The notes beneath the pieces were generated by a model, which searched no databases, had not been told where the DNA came from, and was given only the letters and a program-made list of their open reading frames with translations. Shown here piece after piece: positions 8,733 to 17,997 of a DNA stretch of 43,217 bases. How positions within the stretch are numbered: position 1 is the first letter of the stretch; each line of letters opens with the position of its first letter. Made by a program: the position numbers and the translations under genes. Source of the stretch: a virus; IMG/VR virus record IMGVR_UViG_3300028030_000002, positions 1 through 43,217 of that record; one strand, 5' to 3'.

Positions 8733-9506
8733 TTACGCAAACATTCCAGCTATAGATGCCATAGATGATGCATCCATACCGCCAGTTCCGCTAGCTCCTC
8801 CGCTTGATGTACTACCTGCTGCCATTCCAAAGCCATCCATAGCCATCTTCATATAACCTGCGGCATCTGCTGCATGTATACCTGCTTGCTGTTGATTTAA
8901 GTTAGCTTTTCCATTGTAAGCATTAGCTAAACTTGTTCCAGTGTTCATAGATAAAGAAGCTAAATTATTGTCAGCGTTTATTACTGAGCTATTAGCCATT
9001 GCTTTCTGTCCCATTCCAGCGTTTAAGAAACTGTTTTTCATACTGTTTACCTTATCTTCTGCATTTATGTCAGCTTGTGCCCCACCAGTAGCCTTAGCAA
9101 ACGCAGCTTCCTTAGCTGTCTGTTGTTGCATACCTGCTGTTTGTAAACCAGAAGCTGCCATAGTCTCATTCAACTGAGCTACTTGTTTATCTATGTTCAT
9201 ATTTAAGTCGGTTTTGTATGCCTGAGCGTATTTTTGAGGGTCTAAATTATTATAGTAATTAGACAGATTATCTTCTATTCCACCATAAGTATTTTCCCAG
9301 TCAGATACCATACTCTGTGCGTAATCTAAAGCATCCTGACCGTGGACACCTGCCTGCTCTGCGTAGTCCTTTAATGAAGCTATACCATTATCCATAGCAC
9401 TTCTAGCTCTGCTCATGCTTCCATCGGCTTTTTTGCCTTCTGAATATGCTCCTGCTAAACCTACTACTCCCGTTATTCCACCTAAAAGTGCTGAACCCGT
9501 AGACAT
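8733..9506 (-). CDS. Internal virion protein, T7 gp14-like in character
   Basis: A 257-residue protein with a short hydrophobic glycine/alanine N-terminus (GGITGVVGLAGAY), a long helical middle rich in A, Q, N and M, and a low-complexity G/S/A/M tail. This build is typical of the small ejection protein of podoviruses, which inserts into the outer membrane during DNA entry. It sits directly before the portal with a 6-base gap and directly after the GNAT-like gene. Sequence alone does not prove the role; neighbours and composition support it. Confidence 0.6.
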   Translation of the reverse strand: MSTGSALLGGITGVVGLAGAYSEGKKADGSMSRARSAMDNGIASLKDYAEQAGVHGQDALDYAQSMVSDWENTYGGIEDNLSNYYNNLDPQKYAQAYKTDLNMNIDKQVAQLNETMAASGLQTAGMQQQTAKEAAFAKATGGAQADINAEDKVNSMKNSFLNAGMGQKAMANSSVINADNNLASLSMNTGTSLANAYNGKANLNQQQAGIHAADAAGYMKMAMDGFGMAAGSTSSGGASGTGGMDASSMASIAGMFA

Positions 9507-9928
9507 TACACTCTCCTTAATTTATATACGTTAGCTACACGCTCGTGCCTCTTATCTAACACAGCTATATGCTCACTATTTATTTCTGTAACACCTAAAA
9601 TGTCACCATCTGGGTAATCTTTGAATAGTCTAGCATAGAACTCTGCGAGTAATCTACCTTTTCTATATTCTTTTTTAATATATATGCGAATACCATTATA
9701 TCTATGTAGTGTAGGAGCTATCTTCTCTGTCTCATCTCTTACTACAAAGAAGCCCCTAAATTTATCATCTAAATAGATTACGTCTCTTGGGTCATTAAAA
9801 TGTTCCACTATCTGAGATACGTAATCATCTGTATTAGATGAGGCATCCAAAGGAAATAACTCTTTATACATAGCTAATAACATCAAAGCTAATATTGGTA
9901 TGTGTTCTTTTTCAGCTTTTATAATCAT
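9506..9928 (-). CDS. GNAT-like acetyltransferase-fold virion-operon protein
   Basis: A 140-residue protein with the outline of a GNAT fold: an opening strand MIIKAEKEHIPIL, a helix, strands around VIYLDDKFRGFFVVRD, and a later strand IRIYIKKEYRKGRLLAEF where family members keep the acyl-CoA loop. The usual Q/R-x-x-G-x-G/A loop is only partly kept (YRKGRLLA), so activity is uncertain. Genes of this type often sit among podovirus virion genes, and their substrate is not known. The ribosome site is weak; the ATG was chosen because the fold starts there. Confidence 0.6.
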   Translation of the reverse strand: MIIKAEKEHIPILALMLLAMYKELFPLDASSNTDDYVSQIVEHFNDPRDVIYLDDKFRGFFVVRDETEKIAPTLHRYNGIRIYIKKEYRKGRLLAEFYARLFKDYPDGDILGVTEINSEHIAVLDKRHERVANVYKLRRV

Positions 9929-9951
9929 ATTATATAATACTCAAAAATTGC

Positions 9952-10161
9952 TTAATACCTGCTTAATATGTCTATAATATGATTAACTACTCTTTTCACA
10001 TCTTCTATATCATCTGAAGGAGTTAGCTTTTTAGGTAGCTGTATAGCTATTGTGCTATCTGTTCTTTCATTATCTGTTTTATTAGCATTATCTACAGTCT
10101 TAGCTTTGTTTAAAATATCTTGTACTGCTTTATTTTGAGCAGATAAAAATTCATCTTCCAT
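9952..10161 (-). CDS. Small hypothetical virion-operon protein
   Basis: A 69-residue, charged, probably helical protein with no recognised family. Its start overlaps the stop of the nozzle gene, so it is translationally coupled to a tail gene. It may be an assembly factor or minor virion protein. Confidence 0.6.
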   Translation of the reverse strand: MEDEFLSAQNKAVQDILNKAKTVDNANKTDNERTDSTIAIQLPKKLTPSDDIEDVKRVVNHIIDILSRY

Positions 10162-11855
10162 TATGGCAACTCCCTAGGTTTCCAACTGTATTGAATACTT
10201 TTAATATCACCTACACCAGTAATCGCAAAAGTAATAGAATACGATTTATTATTATTGTTAGGTATTCCTAAAATAACTACACTATCTTCTGTAAATAATG
10301 CACCGTTGCCGTTACTTAATTCTACTCGTTGTCCTACAGCTAAAGATGATATTTTCTCTTCTAAAACTACTTCGCCACTATCAAATATAACTTTAATAGT
10401 AAACTCACCATAAAAATTAATGCGTATCTTTTCGTACTCTTTTAATGTTGAGAAGCTACCATTTATATATTTAGGGCTAACATAAGTTAGCTGTTCCACT
10501 CCTGCATCTGCATAAACATTCATAGTGCTAAGATGTAAATCAGGGGAAGCTGTTATAGCACATACATTATCTTTAAGTACACCTACAGAAGTTACATCTT
10601 TATAGTTTAGTAGTTTATAACTATAGTTATTACCTCTTTTAAAATCTAATACTATAATTCCCTCTGATAAACTCATAAGATTAGATAAGCCTAAAGGATA
10701 TAACTCATTACTTGGATATAGAGTTTCAGTCGGTGTTAAAATAGGTCTATAATGTAGGTAATATACACTATTTAATACACACGCTGAGGAAGGTACTATA
10801 CCATTAATTAAGTCTATCTTATCCTCTGTCAAACCAACAATAGAATATCCGTTGGCTAAACATATACCAGTTTTACTTAGCCACAGAACATTATCTCCAA
10901 AATAAGCTATAGACTCTCTAGCTACGCATCCTATAATATTAGACATAACTTTAAGTCTAAAATTTTCTGGAGCTGTACCGATTAAAAGATACGTAAAGCT
11001 TTCTCCAAATATAATTAACCCAGCAGGTGACTTAGCTATACCAGTTATATCATCAGGCATAGTAAAGAAGTTAGAGCTATACCACGTATCTGGATTACCT
11101 AAAGCAGAATAATACAACTTTGCACCATAAGAGCCAAATAATCTACCCTTTAACTCAACAAAATCGTGTAGTCCTTCCATAGGTGGCTCAGTTCTAATAG
11201 TATGTAGTATTCTACCATCTATATCTGTATCATCTAAACTATCTGTATAAGGAACATTACCACTTTCTAACTCAGCTACTAATGTAAACTGAGGTAAATA
11301 GCCTCCAATTCTATATAATCTATATCTATTAGCTATATCATTACCTTCGCCATCTTTAGGGAATGGAGCAAAGCCATCTACTGTTATAGCTTTTTCATCT
11401 ACAATTAAATAAGGAGATAATCTAGCTGGTGCTGACTCTATTCCAGTATCAGTAGAGTAAAATGTATAAGTATATTTAAAGTCACCTTTATGCGGTCCCG
11501 AGCTACCTGCTGAAATAGATAAAGGAGAAGCAGGAGTAGCTATACCTAAAGGTAACTCTCTGCCGTCCCATAATACTTTACCAGAGCTTGAACCATCTGT
11601 CCAGTACATATTATTATTCATAAAAGCTACAGCTCTAAAGTTGTTATATGCGTAAACTCGCTGTCTAAATTCTATAAAGTGATTTCCTGATACGCTACGT
11701 AAAGCATTCAAAGATGGTACAGAACGTAATGACCCCTCCCTTACATTCACATTAACTAGAAGTAAAGCTTCTGTAGGATGAATTAGATGCGGGGCTTTAA
11801 CTGTGTCCATTCCAGATGAGAAGTTAATCACCTCTGTATTCATTACTGTTCCCAT
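10161..11855 (-). CDS. Tail nozzle-like protein
   Basis: A 564-residue, beta-rich protein. The beginning, with NFSSGMDTVKAPHLI followed by NVNVREGSLRSVPSLNAL, is typical of podovirus tail needle-hub/nozzle proteins, which build a beta-propeller-like tube below the adaptor and form the DNA exit channel. Repeated short strands with Y/F and G/D turns continue along the whole length, for instance ELKGRLFGSYGAKLYYSALG and FGESFTYLLIG. It lies in the tail block between fibre-type genes and internal proteins. The start overlaps the stop of the previous gene (TAATG), with GGAG upstream. A P22 gp10 or T7 gp12 counterpart is the best reading. Confidence 0.7.
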   Translation of the reverse strand: MGTVMNTEVINFSSGMDTVKAPHLIHPTEALLLVNVNVREGSLRSVPSLNALRSVSGNHFIEFRQRVYAYNNFRAVAFMNNNMYWTDGSSSGKVLWDGRELPLGIATPASPLSISAGSSGPHKGDFKYTYTFYSTDTGIESAPARLSPYLIVDEKAITVDGFAPFPKDGEGNDIANRYRLYRIGGYLPQFTLVAELESGNVPYTDSLDDTDIDGRILHTIRTEPPMEGLHDFVELKGRLFGSYGAKLYYSALGNPDTWYSSNFFTMPDDITGIAKSPAGLIIFGESFTYLLIGTAPENFRLKVMSNIIGCVARESIAYFGDNVLWLSKTGICLANGYSIVGLTEDKIDLINGIVPSSACVLNSVYYLHYRPILTPTETLYPSNELYPLGLSNLMSLSEGIIVLDFKRGNNYSYKLLNYKDVTSVGVLKDNVCAITASPDLHLSTMNVYADAGVEQLTYVSPKYINGSFSTLKEYEKIRINFYGEFTIKVIFDSGEVVLEEKISSLAVGQRVELSNGNGALFTEDSVVILGIPNNNNKSYSITFAITGVGDIKSIQYSWKPRELP

Positions 11856-12091
11856 TAGTTACTCCAAATTTTACCAGTTACCGAACCATCACTATTATGT
11901 ATAATCTGCATCTTAACACCGCCTAAAGTAGAAACAGAGGCAGAGGGTAAAACATAAGGATTAGTCTCTATAGCTTGTATAGCCTTTGTAGCTCTATCTA
12001 TTCCATCCTCTATATTTAATAGATTAGTGCTATTAATTGCCGGAGCTGTGCCATTTACCCAGTCAGTTTTATTGTAATTTTGTAGTGCCAT
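11855..12091 (-). CDS. Small tail protein
   Basis: A 78-residue protein beginning MALQNYNKTDWVNGTAPAIN and followed by a short helix and a small beta C-terminus with G/S. The opening run, with W, PAIN and NIEDGI, is common at the N-terminus of phage tail fibre-like proteins, so it may be a short tail spike or anchor. It is coupled to the nozzle gene by a 1-base stop/start overlap. Confidence 0.6.
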   Translation of the reverse strand: MALQNYNKTDWVNGTAPAINSTNLLNIEDGIDRATKAIQAIETNPYVLPSASVSTLGGVKMQIIHNSDGSVTGKIWSN

Positions 12092-12101
12092 ATTTTATCC
12101 T

Positions 12102-13427
12102 TTATGCGTTATTGCCGTTAAATGTTATATACATAGTAGTCCCACTACGTCTAGCTTTGCATGTTCCGCCTACAGTAGATGTAGCGTATTGGTCAGCTCG
12201 TATCTTGGAGTTAGCTAAAGCTTTATTACTTGCAATATTAGTTGTATTTGTAGTTATATTACTTTTATTTGTAGCTATTCTACTTTGATTTGTGTTTATA
12301 TAAGCAAGATTTGTAGCTATGTCATTTTTATTTGTAGCTATGCCACTTTTATTTGTAGCTATGCCACTTTTATTTGCCTCTATTTGTGTATCTTGTACAG
12401 AATTTAGTGAATTTGCTTCTGCCTTACTGTAAGCATAGTTAGCTATATCCTCTTCTGCTACCGCTTTTTTCCACGTAGAAAAAGACGAACCGTTGTAAAC
12501 TCTATGATACGCACCTAGATTTGTAGTAGCTCTTTGTGCAACTAGACTTACCGAACTTAGCCCATTTAGTGCTGTGTTTACATTCATCTGTTCTAAGATA
12601 AGATTTGTACCTGCATCAGCTGGAGGTAAATCTCCACTTATATTATCTACAGCTCCTACAAATATTCCAAAACCAGCAGTATCATTAATATCAGTTAAGA
12701 TATTAGTAGATAATCTCATTACCTCATCACTACTTGAAATACCCATAGGTGAAGAAAAGCTACCTATATTATCTGTAGTATATACAGCTTTACTAGCTGT
12801 ATCAGCATTAACAAAGGTAGCCTCAGCCATGTCACCTGCACCTATATCAACTACTTTATTATCCACATAACTTTTAGTAGCTGGGTGCATAGGAGCTGTA
12901 GGTGTATAATCTGCGTGTTCTACAATAGTATCTAAAGTAGTCAATTTATCAGCTTTTTTGTCTATCTGCGTTTGAGCCCTATCGTTAAACCAATCTTCAA
13001 AGTACCCAAAATTAAAAGTATCAGTTTTAGCAGGTTCAGCAGGATAGCTAGGTGAGGCTACTGTAAAAATTTCATTAGCGTTTCCATTTAACATAGCCCT
13101 TGTAGATAAATCAGAAACTAACTGACCTAAAGATGGCTTATCAGCTAATCCATCATCTACATATTGCTTAGTTGTAGCTGAGTCAGCACTTAACGGAGAA
13201 GCTACAGCAAATTCTTCGGACGCATCGCCATTTTTTAAGGCGTAGGTATTATCACTTTCTGATTTAGTAGCTTTAGTATCTAGCTCCTCAGCGATTGTAT
13301 TCGTGTTTGAATACGGTATTTTAGTAGCATTTATCTGGCTACCACCTCTACTGCCTATACTAGACCCCATTCCGAGGTCTAAATCTTCTATGACAGCTAA
13401 TTCTTTGAATATACTAACATTAGCCAT
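12102..13427 (-). CDS. Tail fibre protein with trimeric coiled-coil repeats
   Basis: A 441-residue fibre. Residues about 9-50 form an anchor domain also found in the genes at 14556 and 16567 (EDLDLGMG, RGG, INATKIPYS). A beta-rich shaft follows with repeats of the type KNGDASEEFAVASP. Near residues 350-410 the motif (I)ATNKSGIATNK repeats, as in trimeric coiled-coil stalks of adhesins, and a short globular end with RRSGTTMYITFNG closes it. Role: host recognition or fibre branch. The start has AGGAG upstream. Confidence 0.75.
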   Translation of the reverse strand: MANVSIFKELAVIEDLDLGMGSSIGSRGGSQINATKIPYSNTNTIAEELDTKATKSESDNTYALKNGDASEEFAVASPLSADSATTKQYVDDGLADKPSLGQLVSDLSTRAMLNGNANEIFTVASPSYPAEPAKTDTFNFGYFEDWFNDRAQTQIDKKADKLTTLDTIVEHADYTPTAPMHPATKSYVDNKVVDIGAGDMAEATFVNADTASKAVYTTDNIGSFSSPMGISSSDEVMRLSTNILTDINDTAGFGIFVGAVDNISGDLPPADAGTNLILEQMNVNTALNGLSSVSLVAQRATTNLGAYHRVYNGSSFSTWKKAVAEEDIANYAYSKAEANSLNSVQDTQIEANKSGIATNKSGIATNKNDIATNLAYINTNQSRIATNKSNITTNTTNIASNKALANSKIRADQYATSTVGGTCKARRSGTTMYITFNGNNA

Positions 13428-13446
13428 TGCTAACTCCTATTTAATT

Positions 13447-14223
13447 TTACCAACTTAATACCACTTTACCTGAACCACCGTTACTAGCTGAGACTAAAGC
13501 ACCGTAACCACCTGCACCACCGCCGCCAGTGTTAGCTCCTGCATTTAGAGGTGTTGTACTAGAGTATTTACCACCGTTACCAAAGCCACCAGCTCCACCG
13601 CCACCACCGTAGCTTTTTTGACTTGTGTTAGTTGTTCCACCTGAATGGTTACCTCCGCATCCTGAAGAATTACCGCCGTTTGTAGCAAAACCTTGTCCAT
13701 TTACAAAGTTATAACCACCTGAACCTCCTCCATTAACACCAGCACCACCTACACCTCGTTCATTATTAGTTGTACCACCTTTACCACCTACAGCAGACAG
13801 ATAACTTCCGAACTTAGATGTACCACCATCAGCTCCAGGATGAGCAGATTTTGCTGCTCCACCTGCACCTCCTGCTCCAATAGTGACAGCTACAGATGTA
13901 CCTTTAGGTAAATTAACTACCTTGGAAACACAACCTGAACCACCGCCTCCTCTTCCGCCATTCTCTTGACCTGAAATAGAGCGATAATCGGTAGCTCCAC
14001 CACCTCCACCCCCTGCCATACAAACTGTCACATTTGTATTGTGTGGAAAATCTGTTCCAGCTACTAATATTTTATTAGCTGTCACAGTTATCGGACTACT
14101 AGGTCCTTTATACCTCTGCCATACAATAGTGTCATCCATCATTACTGTATCTATAGCCACGCCATCCATAATTACATTGCCACCATTCTCAGGAATAGTA
14201 ACTCCTTCCATAACTAAGCCCAT
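13447..14223 (-). CDS. Glycine-rich tail adhesin
   Basis: A 258-residue protein with a small N-terminal domain and a C-terminal half dominated by glycine runs (AGGGGGGATDY, GGRGGGGSGC, GGAGGYGALVSA) with asparagine, serine and threonine between them. This pattern is typical of phage tip adhesins built from polyglycine-II helix bundles, in which variable loops contact the receptor. It lies between a fibre and a chaperone-like gene, consistent with a receptor-binding tip. The family fit is by composition and layout. Confidence 0.7.
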   Translation of the reverse strand: MGLVMEGVTIPENGGNVIMDGVAIDTVMMDDTIVWQRYKGPSSPITVTANKILVAGTDFPHNTNVTVCMAGGGGGGATDYRSISGQENGGRGGGGSGCVSKVVNLPKGTSVAVTIGAGGAGGAAKSAHPGADGGTSKFGSYLSAVGGKGGTTNNERGVGGAGVNGGGSGGYNFVNGQGFATNGGNSSGCGGNHSGGTTNTSQKSYGGGGGAGGFGNGGKYSSTTPLNAGANTGGGGAGGYGALVSASNGGSGKVVLSW

Positions 14224-14232
14224 ATCTTATCC

Positions 14233-14544
14233 TTACTCTATCTCTTTTATGCTATCTCTAGCTCCACATCTTCTTGTGAGGACATCAGGAGGAACTGGTA
14301 TACCCAATTCCATCTTTCTTATCTCTAACCAATCTGTAGAAGCTAAGTAATCTCTAGCCTCAGTGTTGATTTTATCCTGCTCTATTTTAGCTAGCTCCTC
14401 ATCTGTGTATTGTGGCTCTACCACTCCACCATCAGCTATCCATTCTTGTACTTCTTGATAATGTCTATTACTTTTATCATCTGGTACAGACACATTGCCA
14501 TTAACTAACCAACCGTTTTCTTGTTGTTTTACTGTATCAATCAT
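14233..14544 (-). CDS. Tail fibre assembly chaperone-like protein
   Basis: A 103-residue protein. The C-terminal half contains ARDYLASTDWLEIRKMELG, close to the conserved segment of phage tail fibre assembly proteins, in which ‘...YLxxTDWxxxR’ recurs. It follows the long fibre gene directly, the usual place for such a chaperone. The N-terminal part is acidic and partly beta. Role: folding or trimerisation of the neighbouring fibres. Confidence 0.7.
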   Translation of the reverse strand: MIDTVKQQENGWLVNGNVSVPDDKSNRHYQEVQEWIADGGVVEPQYTDEELAKIEQDKINTEARDYLASTDWLEIRKMELGIPVPPDVLTRRCGARDSIKEIE

Positions 14545-14555
14545 TTTATTTCCCT

Positions 14556-16565
14556 TTAAAGTCCCGCATCAATTTCATAAGTATGTAACTTAAATGTCGC
14601 TACTCTACCAGAAGAGCCTATATCTGAATTATTTGCGGCTACGAAAAAATCTAATGTTGCTCTATCAACTGGATAAGCTATACTTTTTATCTCGTCCGCT
14701 GTATTACTATATATTGCTGAAACAGTGGGCGTAGCTCTTTTTTTAACATTATATTTAATTATCAATCTATCCATGTTATATGACTCGTAACTGTATAATT
14801 GACTGTTATTATCCATGTGATTTTCATAATACCTCTGACATAAACTTAACTCTAAAACATAAGGTCTACGTTCAAATGGTGTAGCTACCAAACCTTCCTC
14901 TAATTGTAGTTCTGCTACTTCAAAAAAATTACCGGCTGTTGCTCCCCAGTTTACACTACTTGGAGCAGTTAAATAATTTCCTGTTTGCCAAGTATCTGTT
15001 ATATCTGTTGAAAAATCTCCTTGATTTAGAAAGCCTATTGCAAAATCTATACCAGTATTATAATCATTCAGTAATGCTGGACTAAAAGTATGGTTTAGCG
15101 GTATTTGAACTTCTACTTTTTGTGCTACATTAGCTGTCGTATAATTAAAAGTAGTAACGTAGCTTTCTATATTAGTTGTTGTGTCGGTATTATTTCTAAA
15201 GCATATAGGATATTCGCCAGCTACATTAGAGTTAAATAAAAATGACAACGTTAAAGTTTTACCTTGTTTAGCTATTGAGTATAAATCTTGTCCCTCAAAT
15301 CTATATCTAAAACCGTGACAATAATTTCTAGCTGTTAGGTCAGAAATAGCAGTATCCACTTTACACTTAATTGAGTTACTCCCATTTAATTCAGATTTTG
15401 ATAGAGTAAATTCTCCGTCTGTACTATTTGAACTATATATATTATCAGCAGTTCTGTATCCAGTTGCACCCCTAGCATAAGTGTAACTTGTACCTCTCTG
15501 CCATACATTAAACCCACCATTAATGATTAAATTCTTATACGCTGGGCTTCCCGTTTCTCCTTGTGGACCAGCTTCTCCTTGTGGACCAGCTTCTCCTTGT
15601 GGACCAGTTTCTCCTTGTGGACCTACTAAACTACCTATAGTAATCCACGTAGATGGATTATCCATATCTTGTGCTACTAATACATCATCTATAGCTACAC
15701 TTGTACCTTTACTATCTGTACCAGAAGTATTAGCTACATAAGCTTCTCCGATAACTGTAGCTTGTAATGTAGTAATAACTGCTGGGTCTTCATAACCTAC
15801 AAAAGTTAAACCAGTACCCTGCGGACCTTGTGGACCTACTGGACCTTGTGGACCTACTGGACCTGCTGGACCTTGTTCACCAGTTAAGTTACCTATATTA
15901 TTCCACACACCGTCAGCATTAACTACCAACATATCACCAATAGTTACTGGAGTTACACCATCTGGCATAGTGCCTGCTGTAGTTGATTGCCACATATAAC
16001 CTCTAACTTTGTCAGAGTTTAAAATATTATCTAAAGTATCCCTGCCCTGAAAAACAAAAGCTCCAGATATTCGAGTATCTACATAACCTTTAGTAGCTGG
16101 GTGATAAGGCTGAGAGGGAAAATACGTAGTAGTATTATCTAACTCTAAAACGTTAACTTTCTCAGCAAAAACAACTACTTGTCCAGATATTAACTCGTTT
16201 ACCTTTCTAACATTAACTGCATCATCATCTACATTACTATCAGCTACAGCAAAAGTGTTAGCCTTGTCGCCATTTGTTTTAGCGTAAGGTGCAGTATCTA
16301 GCTCTTGTTTTTGTACAGCTCTTTCAGGGTTTACACCTTGACCTACTACAAATTCTACACCAGAAGTTCCATTCTTTTTAGCGTAATTGCTATCTATAGA
16401 GGTTGATGTATCTCTGTCTTCTAAGGCTTCTGCTATAGACTGGCTAGGTGAGAATGGAATAGCACTTGCATTAAGCTTTGTCCCACCTCTATCTTGTTCT
16501 GTGTTTCCAAACCCCATCTCTATATCTTCTACTAGAGCCTTTGCTTTATGTAAAATAGTAGCCAT
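14556..16565 (-). CDS. Collagen-like tail fibre protein
   Basis: A 669-residue fibre. Residues about 9-50 are the anchor domain shared with two neighbours (EDIEMGFG, RGG, LNASAIPFS). A beta shaft follows, then two collagen-like G-x-y blocks (GEQGPAGPVGPQGPVGPQGP and GPQGETGPQGEAGPQGEAGP) that should form triple helices. The C-terminal domain starts at NLIINGGFNVWQRG and ends around FERRPYVLELSLCQRYY, a head domain found on many phage fibres and probably the receptor-binding part. Start has a weak but plausible ribosome site; the stand-alone anchor gene lies just upstream. Confidence 0.82.
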   Translation of the reverse strand: MATILHKAKALVEDIEMGFGNTEQDRGGTKLNASAIPFSPSQSIAEALEDRDTSTSIDSNYAKKNGTSGVEFVVGQGVNPERAVQKQELDTAPYAKTNGDKANTFAVADSNVDDDAVNVRKVNELISGQVVVFAEKVNVLELDNTTTYFPSQPYHPATKGYVDTRISGAFVFQGRDTLDNILNSDKVRGYMWQSTTAGTMPDGVTPVTIGDMLVVNADGVWNNIGNLTGEQGPAGPVGPQGPVGPQGPQGTGLTFVGYEDPAVITTLQATVIGEAYVANTSGTDSKGTSVAIDDVLVAQDMDNPSTWITIGSLVGPQGETGPQGEAGPQGEAGPQGETGSPAYKNLIINGGFNVWQRGTSYTYARGATGYRTADNIYSSNSTDGEFTLSKSELNGSNSIKCKVDTAISDLTARNYCHGFRYRFEGQDLYSIAKQGKTLTLSFLFNSNVAGEYPICFRNNTDTTTNIESYVTTFNYTTANVAQKVEVQIPLNHTFSPALLNDYNTGIDFAIGFLNQGDFSTDITDTWQTGNYLTAPSSVNWGATAGNFFEVAELQLEEGLVATPFERRPYVLELSLCQRYYENHMDNNSQLYSYESYNMDRLIIKYNVKKRATPTVSAIYSNTADEIKSIAYPVDRATLDFFVAANNSDIGSSGRVATFKLHTYEIDAGL
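15555..15623. repeat. 18-bp tandem repeat encoding collagen-like triplets
   Basis: Three full copies and a partial fourth of an 18-bp unit (TTCTCCTTGTGGACCAGC) encode the GPQGEx triplets of the fibre on the minus strand. A second, shorter block of related triplets is near 15820-15880. Confidence 0.9.
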
Positions 16566-16566
16566 T

Positions 16567-16782
16567 TTAGTTTCCTATTTTAGATAATAGCTCATCTAAC
16601 ACGTCTTTTACACTTCTTGTGCTATCATAAGGTATAGTAGAAGCATTAATAGCTGTCACAGCTACATTTTCACTACCTCTAATTTGTGCAACGATGCCAA
16701 AACCTAGTAATAAATCTTCTTCACCTGCTAATTGTCTTGTGAATACTAACTGTTCACCTTTAGCTAAAACTTCTGTACTCAT
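16567..16782 (-). CDS. Stand-alone fibre-anchor domain protein
   Basis: A 71-residue protein that consists almost only of the domain found at the N-termini of the fibres at 14556 and 12102: EEDLLLGFG, RG, INASTIPYD and a closing helix with SVKDVLDELL. It is coupled to the adaptor gene upstream (1-base overlap) and placed before the first fibre. It is complete, with a normal start and stop, so it does not look like a decayed fibre. It may form the docking ring for both fibres; that role is inferred. Confidence 0.7.
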   Translation of the reverse strand: MSTEVLAKGEQLVFTRQLAGEEDLLLGFGIVAQIRGSENVAVTAINASTIPYDSTRSVKDVLDELLSKIGN

Positions 16783-17765
16783 TATATTCTCCTGTATTCT
16801 GTTTCATTACGTACATTTGAACCTCTTGAGAAGTCTCTTGCACTTAATCCAGCTATTTTATTCACAGCTTCTGAAAACTTGTGAATTTCATTCTCGCCAC
16901 GAGCTATGTTATTAGCATCATTATCATCTTGTAAAGCTGTCCCGACTACATATCTTGTTATAATATCCTGCCAAATATCTGGTACTTGTAAAATATCACC
17001 TAGATTACGTAGTTTTCTAGGAGTAGCTATATAATATACTTTAAAAGTGTCCTTCTCTTTATTAATAGAAGCTACCAATCCATAGTTACCACTTACTATG
17101 TGACCTTTAACATCTGAGACAAACCCACTTACATTAGTTAATGTGTATTCTAAACCTAAAGTAACTCCATATTCACCATTTGAATACTCAGTTTCTATTT
17201 TATCTAAGGATGAACCAAACACGTCTCCAAAATCAGTAGGTTTAACTTCACTTAATTCACCGATTGTATCTACATAAGCTTCTGTAGCCACTCCAAAATA
17301 AGGAGCAATAATTAGACTCTCTTCACTAGATGAAGTAACTACTCCAAATTGCGGAGATACAGAAAAGCCATCATCTGTAATAATTTGTCCAGTTACAGTA
17401 ACGTAACTTTGTATATTTTTACCTTCAGGGTGTATTTCTAGTTTACGCATATCTAAATTACTTTTGTATGCTATAAACTCAGCTAAAGGAACAGTAGTGC
17501 CTTCTTGTACATCTCTTGAATATAAAGGAAGTAAACTGTTATTATATTCAACACGTGAAATAGCAAAACAGTCAGCAGGTAAGTTATAAATAGTAGAACC
17601 ATTAACCATAGGTATTAAAATAGATTTTCTAATATAGCCAGTTACTAAGCACATATCTATCTGTCCTTGACTAACTAAATAAAGAAGACGAGCATCTGTC
17701 CATCTATTACATTTTAAATCACCTAGTCTCTCTCGAGCTTGGTGAATTATGTCTTGTGCAGTCAT
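16782..17765 (-). CDS. Head-to-tail adaptor protein
   Basis: A 327-residue protein. The N-terminus, MTAQDIIHQARERLGD with a following helix WTDARLLYLVSQGQ, and the C-terminal helix with ITRYVVGTALQDDND are typical of the podovirus adaptor family that links portal and tail tube. A beta-rich middle insertion of about 150 residues separates these helical parts; in smaller relatives it is shorter. It heads the tail part of the operon. Confidence 0.7.
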   Translation of the reverse strand: MTAQDIIHQARERLGDLKCNRWTDARLLYLVSQGQIDMCLVTGYIRKSILIPMVNGSTIYNLPADCFAISRVEYNNSLLPLYSRDVQEGTTVPLAEFIAYKSNLDMRKLEIHPEGKNIQSYVTVTGQIITDDGFSVSPQFGVVTSSSEESLIIAPYFGVATEAYVDTIGELSEVKPTDFGDVFGSSLDKIETEYSNGEYGVTLGLEYTLTNVSGFVSDVKGHIVSGNYGLVASINKEKDTFKVYYIATPRKLRNLGDILQVPDIWQDIITRYVVGTALQDDNDANNIARGENEIHKFSEAVNKIAGLSARDFSRGSNVRNETEYRRI

Positions 17766-17767
17766 AA

Positions 17768-17893
17768 TTAATCCATCTTAGGTTTAGTTTTCTCTTTAGA
17801 TGGCTCAGGAGCATCTGGTTTACCCATATTTAGATTATCTTTAGTAACCTCTTTTTTATCACTTTTTAAATGTGTAGCTTTAATCATTGCCAT
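17768..17893 (-). CDS. Small basic protein between decoration and adaptor genes
   Basis: This 41-residue frame (start MAMIKATHLKSDKK, end KTKPKMD) was read directly from the minus strand. AGGA lies six bases before the ATG, and the stop is two bases before the adaptor start. The protein is lysine- and proline-rich and probably unstructured. Its place in a gap that would otherwise be empty, and its good ribosome site, support it as real. Function unknown. Confidence 0.6.
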   Translation of the reverse strand: MAMIKATHLKSDKKEVTKDNLNMGKPDAPEPSKEKTKPKMD

Positions 17894-17932
17894 AATGTAT
17901 CCTTTAATAAAATTGAGTGTAAAACTCTATAA

Positions 17933-17952
17933 AGGTAGCTAAAAAGCTACCT
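17933..17952 (-). terminator. Hairpin between decoration and adaptor genes
   Basis: AGGTAGCT (17933-17940) and AGCTACCT (17945-17952) form an 8-bp perfect stem with a 4-base loop. On the minus strand it is followed by TTTATAG, a weak U run, so partial termination or mRNA 3'-end protection for the abundant capsid genes is likely. The same two arms occur at 34597-34620. Confidence 0.55.
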
Positions 17953-17997
17953 CTAAGAACCTTTACTCATAAACTGTTAATGAATTTCTAAATCTCT

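Noticed and set aside
12102-16565. Diversity-generating retroelement for the tail fibres
   Set aside because: No reverse transcriptase gene and no template/variable repeat pair were seen.
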